Positions 27,705 through 36,637 of a stretch of 64,000 bases of DNA are shown here, piece after piece. The stretch is from Acidobacteriota bacterium (GTDB taxonomy: Bacteria; Acidobacteriota; Thermoanaerobaculia; Multivoradales; Multivoraceae). A program made the translations under genes and the position numbers. The stretch's first letter is position 1; each line of letters begins with the position of its first letter. The stretch spans positions 62,001 through 126,000 of the forward strand of contig JAJCXN010000039.1 in assembly GCA_029263415.1 (NCBI GenBank), written 5' to 3'. The notes under the pieces are model-generated. The model was given only the letters and a program-made list of their open reading frames with translations, searched no databases and was not told the origin of the DNA.

Positions 27705-28127
27705 TCAGAACGTCTTGGTCAGTCCGACATAGACCATGCCGAACAGCGGTAGCGTCGAGAGCACAAACACAAAGAAGCGCAGTTCGATCTTGTTGACTAG
27801 GGTTTGGATCAACGTGTGCAGGACCCGCAGCCCAACGTAGGCCCAGGCGCAGCCGGTGGCAAAACCGCTGTCGACGCCCAGGAACACTAGGCCGAGGGCA
27901 GCGGCATAAAACAGCGTGGGCTGCTCGAGCAAGTGGTCGTAGTTGTCTGCTTTCCAGCGCACGTTGGCCGGAAGCAGAGCCATTTGCGAACCGCGTGGCG
28001 CTTCTGGGTCCATGGGCATTTTCGATTGGATGATCGCGGGAATTCGGGTGGCGTACATCCAGATCCAAATCACCAAGGTCCATGCGATGAGTGAGAAAAC
28101 TGGCAACAGGATGGGATTGGATGACAT
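27705..28127 (-). CDS. MAPEG-family membrane protein
   Basis: I start at ATG 28127 (140 residues; a TTG at 28142 is the longer option). The protein has four hydrophobic helices and, between the first two, the MAPEG signature region with KADNYDHLLEQPTLFYA. This matches bacterial membrane-associated proteins of eicosanoid and glutathione metabolism. Bacterial members often have glutathione transferase or peroxidase activity and form trimers. Two soluble GST-like genes occur in the same window, but neither is adjacent. It lies 126 bp upstream of the tricorn start on the same strand, with a CGGTATCTCG direct repeat (27675-27697) just past its stop. The reaction here is unproven. Confidence 0.85.
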   Translation of the reverse strand: MSSNPILLPVFSLIAWTLVIWIWMYATRIPAIIQSKMPMDPEAPRGSQMALLPANVRWKADNYDHLLEQPTLFYAAALGLVFLGVDSGFATGCAWAYVGLRVLHTLIQTLVNKIELRFFVFVLSTLPLFGMVYVGLTKTF

Positions 28128-28257
28128 CGGTGGCATCTCCAAGGATCAGAAGTGGGTGGGTGCCGTCGAGCATACCGATTGGCGGTTTGTTGAGACTTGC
28201 GACCATCCTTGGGCTTATGATCCTGCTCAGTTTGAACGACCACGGAAGAGGGCTCTT

Positions 28258-29949
28258 ATGCGACCACGATCAGTGACACCACCGCCCCTCAGATCAGGCT
28301 TGGTGACGGTCCTTGCGCTAGTGGCGATGTGCGGCCCTTCGCAGGGCGCGACGCAGTTTTCGTCCGGACAATCATCATTTGGCCAAACATCTCTTGGCCA
28401 AACGTCATCTGCACAGGGTTATCAGCAGTTGCTGGAGCTGTTCGAGCAATGGCGAGCCTTCGAGCGGCCCGAGATGCTCAACGGCGCTCCCGACTACACG
28501 GCAGCCGCCATGGCCAAGAAGCACAAGGGGCTGCGCTCGTTGCAGGCCAAGTTGGAGGCGATTGATCCGGTTGGATGGCCGGTTGATCAGCAGGTCGATC
28601 ATGCTTTGGTGAAGGCAGAGATGAATGGCATGGACTTCAACATCCGAGTCCTGCGATCGTGGGCGCGCGATCCAGGCTTTTATCGATCCATTTGGACGGC
28701 GCAGAGCGATACGCCGGCGCACGAGGGGCCAGAACATCACGCGAGCGTTGAGCTGTGGCAATACAGTTTTCCACTGTCGGCAGAAGCACAGCAGAAGCTA
28801 GCGCGGGAGCTCGAGACCGTTCCGCCTTTGTTGAAGCAGGCGCGCACCAACCTGGTGGGTAATGCGGCTGAGTTATGGGAAGGGGGCATCGGCGACCTGC
28901 GCACCCAGCAGTCGGACCTCTCGTCGCTACGCTCTCAGATTGGGGCTTCAGCGCCAGAACTCGAGCTGGCGATTGACTCCGCGCTCACTGCCACTGAGGC
29001 GTTTGTCGGGTGGCTCGAGGAACAGGCGCCCAAAAAGAGTGGGCCCTCGGGCATCGGCCGGGACAACTACACTTGGTACTTGAAGAACGTGCATTTAAGA
29101 GCGTTCTCTTGGGAGCAAGAAGAGGCGTTGCTTCGTCGCGAGCTGGCACGCGCTCACTCGTCGTTGCGCTTGGAGGAGCATCGCAATCGCAACCTGCCCG
29201 AACTGGTGGCGATCGCGGACGTGGCTGAGTACGAGCAGCGCGCCAAGGCGGCGGTGAAGAAGTACATCGGCTTTCTCGGCGACAACGAAGTGCTCGAGAT
29301 TCGCGACTACATGGAACCGGCCTTGATGGCACAGATCGGCCAGTTCACGCCGGAAGAGAACCGCAATTTCTTCAGTACTGCTATCCACTTCGAGCCAATG
29401 ACACTCTGGACCCACTTCTACCACTGGTGGGATCTAGCGAGGATCGAACAAGATCCACACGCGAGTCCGATCCGTCGAGGTCCGCTGCTCTACAACATCT
29501 TTGACGGCCGTGCCGAAGGCCTGTCGACGGCGGTCGAGGAGATGATGATGCACGCCGGTCTCTACGATGACAATCCCAGGGCACGAGAGGTTCAGTGGAT
29601 CTTGCTGGCTCAGCGAGCCGCCCGGGGCTTGGGGTCGCTCTACGTGCACTCGGGCGACATGACCATGAAGGAAGCGCGCGACTTTCACGTGCGTTGGACG
29701 CCGCGCGGTTGGATGAATCCGGAGCTTGATCTTTTGGGATTTGAGCAACTGCTCTATCTGCGACAACCGGGCTATGGCACCAGTTACATCACCGGCAAGG
29801 TTGAAATTGAGCAACTGATGACCGAGATGTCAGAGCAGCTCGATGACGAGTTCTCGCTCTCTCACTTCTTCGGACAGGTCGATGCTGCAGGTGTGATCCC
29901 GGTGTCGCTACTCCGTTGGCAGCTCACCGGTCGTGGCGACAAGGAGTGA
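28258..29949 (+). CDS. Secreted DUF885-like protein without the zinc motif
   Basis: I start at ATG 28258 (563 residues); the open frame upstream overlaps the MAPEG gene and is not protein-like. The signal peptide ends near SQGAT and a Gln/Ser/Thr/Gly-rich spacer follows (SSGQSSFGQTSLGQTSS). The rest is almost all helical and follows the DUF885 plan: ASVELWQYSFPLSAEAQQKL early, RAEGLSTAVEEMMM in place of the EGWA-Y-E segment and RQPGYGTSYITGKVEIEQL near the end. The HExxxGH zinc site usual in the family is missing; the matching stretch reads THFYHWWDLARI. Either this is a non-catalytic relative or it binds metal through other residues. It converges with pfkB across two hairpins. Confidence 0.7.
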   Translation: MRPRSVTPPPLRSGLVTVLALVAMCGPSQGATQFSSGQSSFGQTSLGQTSSAQGYQQLLELFEQWRAFERPEMLNGAPDYTAAAMAKKHKGLRSLQAKLEAIDPVGWPVDQQVDHALVKAEMNGMDFNIRVLRSWARDPGFYRSIWTAQSDTPAHEGPEHHASVELWQYSFPLSAEAQQKLARELETVPPLLKQARTNLVGNAAELWEGGIGDLRTQQSDLSSLRSQIGASAPELELAIDSALTATEAFVGWLEEQAPKKSGPSGIGRDNYTWYLKNVHLRAFSWEQEEALLRRELARAHSSLRLEEHRNRNLPELVAIADVAEYEQRAKAAVKKYIGFLGDNEVLEIRDYMEPALMAQIGQFTPEENRNFFSTAIHFEPMTLWTHFYHWWDLARIEQDPHASPIRRGPLLYNIFDGRAEGLSTAVEEMMMHAGLYDDNPRAREVQWILLAQRAARGLGSLYVHSGDMTMKEARDFHVRWTPRGWMNPELDLLGFEQLLYLRQPGYGTSYITGKVEIEQLMTEMSEQLDDEFSLSHFFGQVDAAGVIPVSLLRWQLTGRGDKE

Positions 29950-29954
29950 CGGCT

Positions 29955-29995
29955 GGCCTTCGGGCCTAACTGCCAAGCACCTAGCTGCTAGGTGC
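29955..29995. terminator. Two-hairpin bidirectional terminator
   Basis: GGCC-TTCG-GGCC (29955-29966) has the stable UUCG loop. GCACCTAG-CTG-CTAGGTGC (29977-29995) is a perfect 8-bp stem. They fill the 46-bp space between the convergent DUF885-like and pfkB genes, and the second ends exactly at the pfkB stop codon. Confidence 0.75.
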
Positions 29996-30943
29996 CTAGT
30001 TGCCTTCAAGAGCAGCGAACAGCTCTTCGGCGGTCTCTCGGCTGCACAGATCTGTCGCCGGGGTGGTGAGGGCAGCACTGGCAGCTGAGACCGCATAGCG
30101 TCCTGTCTTAAGCAGGTCCCAGCCGCGATGAAGCCCGAGCGTTAGGGCTGCAACAAAGCTGTCGCCCGCTCCAATGGCGCTGCGGCGCTCAACGGTCGGT
30201 GCTGGCACGAAGTAGTCATCCTCGCGATCGAAGAAGTAGGAACCCTTGGCTCCGTCCGAGAGCGCAATGATCTCGGCGATACCTTGGTTGAGGAGTCGCC
30301 TGCCGAGCAATCTGATGGCCTCGGCGCTCTCAAGCTCGGTACCGAGGCTTTCGGCTTCATGGCGATTCATGCGGATGCAGCACGGTCTCTTGCCTCGACT
30401 TTCGCTAGCGTGTTGGATCAGCGCGGCAAGTGCAGGTCCAGAGGTGTCGATGATGAGCCGCCGGCCCTCGTTGGCTAGGTCGCGAGCGATGGAGGCTGTG
30501 TAGCTTGCGTCGAGCCCTCCTGGAACGCTGCCGCTGAGAACAACACAGCCGCCAGCGGTTGAGTGTTCGCGAATGTGATCCACGGCTTCCACTCCCTGCT
30601 CGTCGCTCCAACGTGGACCGGGGAGCACGAAGCGAAACTGGTGATTGGTATCTCGCGCGGTGACTGCAATGCTCTGGCGTGTCTCACCGTTGATCTCGAA
30701 GACAGCAGGTTCGAGACCTTCACCAGCGAGCAGGTCCAAAAACTGATCGCCGGTGGTGCCGCCGAGCGCTACGAACGGCTGGCTGGTACCTCCGAGGATC
30801 GCAATTGCGCGCGAGACGTTGACCCCGCCGCCGCCTGGATCAAGGGTCGCGGTCGAACACCTCAGCTTCTCGTTGGGTACAAGAGTGGCGCAGTCAGTTG
30901 CGAGGTCGACGGCGGGATTGAGAGTGACGGTGAGAATCGGCAT
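29996..30943 (-). CDS. pfkB: 6-phosphofructokinase, PfkB family
   Basis: This 315-residue ribokinase-fold sugar kinase closely follows the minor E. coli phosphofructokinase (Pfk-2). Matching parts are the start LTVTLNPAVDLATDC, NEKLRCS, the diglycine switch DPGGGGVNVSRAI (35-47) and the ATP/anion-hole signature SAIGAGDSFVAAL with catalytic Asp261. It would phosphorylate fructose-6-phosphate in glycolysis; fructose-1-phosphate or tagatose-6-phosphate kinase activity is the main alternative in this subgroup. The usual KPN-x-x-E stretch reads RMNRHEAE, a mild departure. The gene stands alone, with no fructose PTS nearby, which favours the Pfk-2 reading. Confidence 0.87.
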   Translation of the reverse strand: MPILTVTLNPAVDLATDCATLVPNEKLRCSTATLDPGGGGVNVSRAIAILGGTSQPFVALGGTTGDQFLDLLAGEGLEPAVFEINGETRQSIAVTARDTNHQFRFVLPGPRWSDEQGVEAVDHIREHSTAGGCVVLSGSVPGGLDASYTASIARDLANEGRRLIIDTSGPALAALIQHASESRGKRPCCIRMNRHEAESLGTELESAEAIRLLGRRLLNQGIAEIIALSDGAKGSYFFDREDDYFVPAPTVERRSAIGAGDSFVAALTLGLHRGWDLLKTGRYAVSAASAALTTPATDLCSRETAEELFAALEGN

Positions 30944-30993
30944 GAACAGAGCATAAGCGTCGAGCAGCGTTTGCGGGAAGAGATCAGTTGAGC

Positions 30994-31725
30994 CTAAAAG
31001 GTGAGCGAGAGGCTAAGGCCGCCCCAGACGCTGACCGGCTGGGTGTTCAGCACTCTCTCGTCGAGAGTGTCGGTGTAGGCAGCAAAGATGGAGATGCTGC
31101 CACGTGCGAGGCTGCGCTCGACACTCAACGAGACATCGCCGTTGAAGAGGCCGTCGTCGATGCCGCCGTAGGCCGCGGCGAACTTGCTATCGGCATAGCC
31201 GGCTAGGAGTGCGAGGCTGCAAGCCCAGCCTTCAGCGATGTCGCCTCGGTACTTGAGGCCGAAGGAGGCATAGAGGCCGTCGACCTGGTCGTGATCGTAG
31301 TAGAGCGCAAGGGTGGTTGAGACAACCGCGTCGAGGCCGACGGAGAGGTAGACCTCGCTGGTGCTGGGTCCGACTGCGCTCGGGAACAGGTATTCGATCA
31401 CGCCTACTTCGTAGCTGATCGGGCCGCTGCCAAAGCTGTAGGACAGCGTCAGGTCGACCTCTTGGAACTCGTTGGAAAGTCCGTTGGTATCGGACAGGTC
31501 AAGGTTGCCCCAGACGTTAAAACTCAAACCACTTTCATGCGCCGTTGTCACCGACGGCTGGAGGACGGCGCCGTCGGTGAGCGACAGACCTCGCCAGACG
31601 TAGGCGGAATTGAGGCCGAGATCGTAGGAGGCCTCGGCCGCTGCGACCGGGCTAGCCATGGAGAACCAGGAGATGAACAGTGCTCCGAGAAGAAACGAAG
31701 GCGAAAACCGTTGGGTGGCGAACAT
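30994..31725 (-). CDS. TorF-type putative outer-membrane porin
   Basis: I start at ATG 31725 (243 residues); the earlier open frame is not protein-like. The signal peptide ends PVAAAE. The mature protein starts SYDLGLNSAYVWRGLSLTDG, the hallmark of the TorF/Gcw_chp porin family. It is made of amphipathic beta strands with a terminal aromatic (SLSLTF), as needed for barrel insertion. Some 10-12 strands fit the length. Transport specificity is unknown. It lies 50 bp downstream of the pfkB start on the same strand, so pfkB and this gene might be one transcript, with the porin first. Confidence 0.8.
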   Translation of the reverse strand: MFATQRFSPSFLLGALFISWFSMASPVAAAEASYDLGLNSAYVWRGLSLTDGAVLQPSVTTAHESGLSFNVWGNLDLSDTNGLSNEFQEVDLTLSYSFGSGPISYEVGVIEYLFPSAVGPSTSEVYLSVGLDAVVSTTLALYYDHDQVDGLYASFGLKYRGDIAEGWACSLALLAGYADSKFAAAYGGIDDGLFNGDVSLSVERSLARGSISIFAAYTDTLDERVLNTQPVSVWGGLSLSLTF

Positions 31726-32027
31726 GGGGCTTTGGTCTTTCCTGAACGTTGCCGTTGAGTTGGCGCTAGTGCGCACGACACCCCCATGTTCAAGGTGCGT
31801 GCCAAGCGCCGAATGGCCCTGCAGCTGGCCAACGAGATCGGCACCGTCGCTTAGGCCGTAAAGCGTTGGTTCTGTTGAAGTTGATGGCTTGACGCAAAAG
31901 ACTAGGTCGCTCGCGCACGGGCGCGCCTGGGCACTGGTTGAGCGAGCCGAGCGTGCGACGAAGATGTATTGCACACCACGCAATTCAACAGAATTGTTGG
32001 CTGTGAACTCGTGAGAATCCCTGTCGA
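31726..32027. other. Intergenic stretch upstream of the porin
   Basis: This 302-bp stretch lies between the porin start and the regulator's stop. It should hold the porin promoter. A 23-codon ATG frame (31786-31854, plus strand) has coding-like third positions but no ribosome site. I see no clear hairpin or operator. Confidence 0.4.
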
Positions 32028-32876
32028 CTAAGACTCGGCCAGGTCGCGCAATGCGGTCTCGCTGGCGCTGTCAGCGGGCAAGAAAGTCTCCATCATCAAC
32101 TCTGCCAAGGTGACGTCGAGAGCAGTTCCGAGGGTGGTGATGGCGGTGAACAGCTTGAGTTCAAGCTGACCGTGTCGGATGTGCAAGGGCACGATCAGCG
32201 GGACTTCGCTCTCGGTACTGATCTCCAGCCATTCGTTCGGAATGTTTGCCATCGCGACAACGTCTTGCAGTAGGGCTGGGAGTTCATGATCGACGCCTCG
32301 AACTGCGATCTCGCGGTTCAGGCGTTGGATGACTGCGGCCGCGACCTCCGTCCAGTTGACGATCGAGGGGCGATAGCCCTGGGGATGGAACAGTGCGCGA
32401 ACCACGTTGAGGGGGCCGCCACCCATGATCAGCGGAAGATCCGTTGGATCGAGCAGGGTTGCGGTCAACTTCGCCGAAGCGGCATTCTGCAAGTGAACGT
32501 TCCAGCACGCGTCCATAACCACGGTAGGAAACGGGTTGTGGCGCTCGATCAGCATCTCCACCGATCGCAGCACTTGGGCTAGTGCCGGGTCGTTGATGTT
32601 GGTTTCGGTGTAGGTCGCAGTGAAGCCCGCGGCCATCAGCAGGCTGTTTGTTTGGCGGTTGGGGACCTCCAGGACCTGCGCAAGTCTGAGCACCATGTCC
32701 CGGCTTGGCTGCGATCGCCCGGTTTCTAAGAAGGAGACGTGCCGTGACGAAACATCTGCTTCGCAGGCGAGCGTCAGTTGAGACATGCGCCGAGTCCGCC
32801 GCCATTGGCGCAAGAGATTGCCGTAGCCGGTTCTGGCCGCTACGTGAGGCCGGTCCCCAGTGCTCGATATGGTCAT
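32028..32876 (-). CDS. XRE-family regulator with MmyB-like ligand domain
   Basis: The 282-residue product has an N-terminal helix-turn-helix at about 18-75 (LLRQWRRTRRMSQLTLACEA, then SSRHVSFLETGRSQPSRDMV). Residues about 100-265 form the PAS-like MmyB ligand domain (IERHNPFPTVVMDACWNVHLQN, LIMGGGPLNVVRALFHPQGY, LHIRHGQLELKLFTAITTLG). In actinobacteria and others MmyB-type proteins bind fatty-acid-like ligands and often control a neighbouring enzyme. It is divergent from the GST gene at 33017 across 140 bp, which makes the GST the likely target. Confidence 0.9.
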   Translation of the reverse strand: MTISSTGDRPHVAARTGYGNLLRQWRRTRRMSQLTLACEADVSSRHVSFLETGRSQPSRDMVLRLAQVLEVPNRQTNSLLMAAGFTATYTETNINDPALAQVLRSVEMLIERHNPFPTVVMDACWNVHLQNAASAKLTATLLDPTDLPLIMGGGPLNVVRALFHPQGYRPSIVNWTEVAAAVIQRLNREIAVRGVDHELPALLQDVVAMANIPNEWLEISTESEVPLIVPLHIRHGQLELKLFTAITTLGTALDVTLAELMMETFLPADSASETALRDLAES

Positions 32877-33016
32877 CGTCGTACTTTACGACGCACTGGC
32901 CGATGATGTTGCTCGGCGGTGTTCCCTGCACTGAGCTGGGCTGCAACAATTCGCAGGACTCAAGCCGTCGGCTTTGACAGCCAGCGCGGCCAATGCCTGT
33001 TGGGAGTTCTCAAACA

Positions 33017-33712
33017 ATGTTCGACCTCTATATCGCCAACAAGAACTACTCGTCCTGGTCGCTGCGACCCTGGGTCTTATTGAAGGAACTCGAGATTCCG
33101 TTCGTAGAAAAACTGGTCGCGTTCGCGAGCGACGAATGGGTTGAGTATCTGAAGCGCTTTTCAACCGTGCCCTGCCTGGTGGATGGCGAGGTCGCGGTTT
33201 GGGATTCGCTGGCGATCTGTGAGTACATAGGCGAGCGACATCCTGGAGTTTGGCCAAGCGACAATGCCGCTCGCGCTTGGGCGCGCAGTGCGGCGGCGGA
33301 GATGCACTCTTCGTTCAGCGCACTGCGCAACGGATGTCCGATGAACTGCGGAGTGACGGTGAAGCTAGACGCCATCGATCCGCTGCTGGCGCGGGACATC
33401 GCAAGAGTCGACCAGCTTTGGTGCGAAGGCCTTACTCGATTCGGCGGTCCGTATCTGGCTGGACCAACATTTACCGCGGTCGATGCCTTCTTTGCCCCAG
33501 TGGCGTTCAGGATCAGGACCTTCGGAGTCGAGCTCAGCGAACCTGCAATGAGTTACGCTGGGCGACTATTAGTGCTTGATTCTATGAAGGCCTGGCAAGC
33601 AGCGGGGCTCGCGGAGGACTTTCGCGAGCCGGGACATGAGCGCGAGATTGAAGCGGTTGGGACCATCGTCTTAGACCGTCGAGTTCCAGCTGCACGTGTC
33701 CTCAGGGGTTGA
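33017..33712 (+). CDS. Glutathione S-transferase-like protein (copy 2)
   Basis: I start at ATG 33017 (231 residues). The thioredoxin-fold half begins LYIANKNYSSWSLRPWVLLK, with TVPCLVDGEVAVWDSLAICE around the cis-Pro and glutathione site. The helical half has AAEMHSSFSALRNGCPMN and LAGPTFTAVDAFFAPVAFR. This is the plan of bacterial GSTs of the YfcF/SspA-like branch. It is a paralogue of the protein at 18618-19319; both carry YSSWSLRPW and an E-M-H segment. It is probably a detoxification or isomerase enzyme, possibly controlled by the divergent MmyB-type regulator. No substrate can be named. Confidence 0.9.
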   Translation: MFDLYIANKNYSSWSLRPWVLLKELEIPFVEKLVAFASDEWVEYLKRFSTVPCLVDGEVAVWDSLAICEYIGERHPGVWPSDNAARAWARSAAAEMHSSFSALRNGCPMNCGVTVKLDAIDPLLARDIARVDQLWCEGLTRFGGPYLAGPTFTAVDAFFAPVAFRIRTFGVELSEPAMSYAGRLLVLDSMKAWQAAGLAEDFREPGHEREIEAVGTIVLDRRVPAARVLRG

Positions 33713-33780
33713 CTCCTGAACGATTCGGCCTTCCGCTCAACAACAATTGATGGCTTCACAACCTTATAGGGGTACCGCCC

Positions 33781-36582
33781 GTGATCACTTCCTGTGTTTC
33801 CTCCGTTCCCGCGCTTCGCTCTGTGCTGGGTTCTCGAATGCTCAGCCTTGTTTGCCTTGCAGCGTCGTTCTCTCTGCTTGCGGCACCCGCTATCTGGGCC
33901 CAGACCGATCCTGCAACTCAGCAGCGACGCGGCCCGGGTAGCGGTAGCGGCTCGGGAAGCGACACAGGCCCAGACAAGGACGGTAGTGACAGTAAGGACA
34001 AGGGCGGCATCAAACCCTACGCCGAGGTGATCACCGACAAGGCGAAGAGCGACGAAGGCGTCTTCACGGTTCACCGCATTGACGACAAAGTGTTCTATGA
34101 GATCCCGGAGCAAGAGCTTGGCGCCGAGTTCTTGTGGGTGAGCCGGATCTCCAAAACCCCGGATGGTCTCGGTCATGGCGGCCAGAAACTCGGCAGCCGG
34201 GTGGTTAGGTGGGACAAACAAGGCGACAAGATCCTGCTGCGCGAAGTGAGCTACGGCGTGGTCGCGGACCCCTCATTGCCGATCGCGCAGGCGGTCGCAG
34301 CGTCGAACACGATGACGGTTCTTAAGGCGTTTCCGATCAAGACCTTCGGCGGTGTGGTGGAAGCAACGGCAGGTGGTGAGCGCGATGTCGCTGCGGGCCA
34401 GGACGGTGAAGACGAAGGCGGCAACGGTAAGGAACAGGACGGCACAGACAGCGCTGACGACGATGCTGCAGAGGCTCCTCGAGGCACCGATCCAGTGATT
34501 GATGTCACTGCCCTGTTCACCAGCGAGATTGCCGAGTTCAGCGCTCGAGCGCGCATCGATGCTGGTGGATTCGCCAGCGACAGAGCTTATGTTGAGCGCA
34601 TCGCCTCTTACCCTGAGAACATTGAAGTGAGAGCGAGCCATACCTTTACCAAGCCGCCAGCATCTCGGAGTGCTCGGGGACAGGCGCCGCCGAGTCGCTT
34701 CCGTCGCAGCATGGCTCCGGGGAGCGCCACGCTCGAGATGGCGTACTCCATGGTCAAGTTGCCAGAGAACCCGATGATGCCGCGTCTGTATGACGAGCGC
34801 GTCGGCTATTTCAGCGTCCGCCAAGTGGATTTCGGTCGCTCGGAACATCGAGCACAGGAACGTCGGTACATCACCAAGTGGCGGCTCGACAAGAAGAATC
34901 CAAGTGCCGCAGTTTCTGACCCGGTTCAGCAAATCGAGTATTGGATCGATCCGGCGACACCCAAGAAGTGGATCCCCTATGTCAAGCAGGGCATCGAGGA
35001 CTGGCAGCCCGCATTCTTAGAAGCGGGGTTCTCCAACGCCATCGTGGCGCGCGATGCTCCGTCCCCAGAGGAAGATCCCGATTGGAGCCCGGAAGACAGC
35101 CGCTACTCAGTGGTGCGTTGGCTCGCCTCAGGGATCGAGAACGCCTCGGGGCCGCACGTCAACGACCCCCGCACCGGCGAGATCTTGGAATCGGATATTC
35201 AGTATTACCACAATATTCAGAACCTGCTGCGCGACTGGTACTTCACCCAGGTTGCGCCGCTTGATCCGCGGGCGCAGAAGCTGCCGATGCCAGACGATCT
35301 GATGGGCGAACTGCTCCGCTACGTTGTTGCGCACGAGGTCGGTCATACCCTTGGCTTTCAACACAACATGAAGGCAAGTTCCACCGTGCCGTTCGACAAA
35401 CTACGCGATCCCGCCTTCTTGAAGGCGAACAGCCACACGCCAACGTTGATGGACTATTCACGCTTCAACTACGTCGTTCAGCCGGAAGACGGAGTGGATC
35501 CGATGGACCTTTTCCCTAAGGTGGGGCGCTACGACAAGTGGGCCACCAAGTGGGGCTATGCGCCAATCGACGGAGCTCAAACTTCAGATGCTGAGGTAGC
35601 AACCCTCAACGCCTGGGCAAACGAACAAGACGACAAACCGTGGCTGCGATTCTCGACCTCCGGCAGTGGCGGATCGGATCCAGGTGAGTTGACCGAGGCG
35701 GTGGGAGACATCGATGCGGTTGCTGCGACCAAACTAGGTGTCAAGAACATCAAACGCGTGCTCGACCTGATCTTGCCGGCCACCGATTGGCCGGGCTCAG
35801 ATTGGGACCACGTTGAGGAGCTCTACGGCCGCGTTCTGGGTCAGTGGACTCGTGAGATGAACCATGTCGCCGCCATCGTCGGTGGCCTGGACACACGTCA
35901 GACCCATCGCGGGCAAGAAGGTCCGCGCTTTGCGCCAATCTCAGCCGATCGGCAGCGTGAAGCGGTGCAGTACTTGCTGGCTGAAGTGTTCACGACGCCC
36001 GACTACTTCATTCGCGAGGACATCCTGCGGCGGGTCGAACCGTCGGGTGTGACCGACCGCATTCGCGGGGCGCAGAGTTCGGTGCTGGGATCGTTGCTTC
36101 GCGACGGTCGACTCAATCGAATGGTGGAACACGAGGCCCTGGACCCGTCGAGTGCCTATCGTGCAACCGATTTCTTGGACGATCTCAGAGGCGGTATCTT
36201 CTCGGAGTTGGCTGGCCGCCGGCCCGAGGTTGAGATCTTCAGGCGCGGTGCTCAGCAGGCCTTCGTTGATGTAGTGGGTTCACGTTTGGCGTCGATCACG
36301 TCGGGCAACGATACTCGTGCGTTCTTGCGAGGCCAGTTGATCGATCTACGCGGGGATGTGGTCCAGTCCTTGCCCCGCACCCAGGATGCGGCGACGCGCT
36401 ACCACCTGGAAGACCTTCGCGATCAGATCCAACGAACGCTCGATCCCAAAATCGCGCCGCCGAGCAGTGGCAGCGGGTTTGGTTTCAACCAGTCGAACCA
36501 GCCTGAGGTGGATCCGTACGATCCGACCGCTGACCTCGGTTGCTGGATCGATGACAGCGCGAGCCTCGGTCCATGGCGCTAG
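33781..36582 (+). CDS. Secreted zinc metallopeptidase (DUF5117/DUF4953 type)
   Basis: The 933-residue product starts at GTG 33781 behind AGGGG; ATG 33838 is a possible internal start. The signal peptide ends AAPAIWAQ and a Gly/Ser/Asp low-complexity spacer follows. The domain order matches DUF5117 (EQELGAEFLWVSRISKTPDG at the start) then DUF4953 with a metzincin-type site HEVGHTLGFQHN at 518-529: two His plus a third His with Gly between. Downstream is LMDYSRFNYV, the expected Met-turn-like element. All metal ligands are present. These proteins are common in Bacteroidota and Acidobacteriota and probably degrade extracellular protein. Confidence 0.9.
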   Translation: MITSCVSSVPALRSVLGSRMLSLVCLAASFSLLAAPAIWAQTDPATQQRRGPGSGSGSGSDTGPDKDGSDSKDKGGIKPYAEVITDKAKSDEGVFTVHRIDDKVFYEIPEQELGAEFLWVSRISKTPDGLGHGGQKLGSRVVRWDKQGDKILLREVSYGVVADPSLPIAQAVAASNTMTVLKAFPIKTFGGVVEATAGGERDVAAGQDGEDEGGNGKEQDGTDSADDDAAEAPRGTDPVIDVTALFTSEIAEFSARARIDAGGFASDRAYVERIASYPENIEVRASHTFTKPPASRSARGQAPPSRFRRSMAPGSATLEMAYSMVKLPENPMMPRLYDERVGYFSVRQVDFGRSEHRAQERRYITKWRLDKKNPSAAVSDPVQQIEYWIDPATPKKWIPYVKQGIEDWQPAFLEAGFSNAIVARDAPSPEEDPDWSPEDSRYSVVRWLASGIENASGPHVNDPRTGEILESDIQYYHNIQNLLRDWYFTQVAPLDPRAQKLPMPDDLMGELLRYVVAHEVGHTLGFQHNMKASSTVPFDKLRDPAFLKANSHTPTLMDYSRFNYVVQPEDGVDPMDLFPKVGRYDKWATKWGYAPIDGAQTSDAEVATLNAWANEQDDKPWLRFSTSGSGGSDPGELTEAVGDIDAVAATKLGVKNIKRVLDLILPATDWPGSDWDHVEELYGRVLGQWTREMNHVAAIVGGLDTRQTHRGQEGPRFAPISADRQREAVQYLLAEVFTTPDYFIREDILRRVEPSGVTDRIRGAQSSVLGSLLRDGRLNRMVEHEALDPSSAYRATDFLDDLRGGIFSELAGRRPEVEIFRRGAQQAFVDVVGSRLASITSGNDTRAFLRGQLIDLRGDVVQSLPRTQDAATRYHLEDLRDQIQRTLDPKIAPPSSGSGFGFNQSNQPEVDPYDPTADLGCWIDDSASLGPWR

Positions 36583-36637
36583 GCGAGGGGCCCGTTGTGG
36601 CCCGGTACCGGCGCGCTGTGGGAGTGAGGTAAGAGCC

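Noticed and set aside
31786-31854. 23-codon frame starting MFKVRAKRRM
   Set aside because: Third positions look coding-like, but it has no ribosome site or recognisable family, and the length is within chance.
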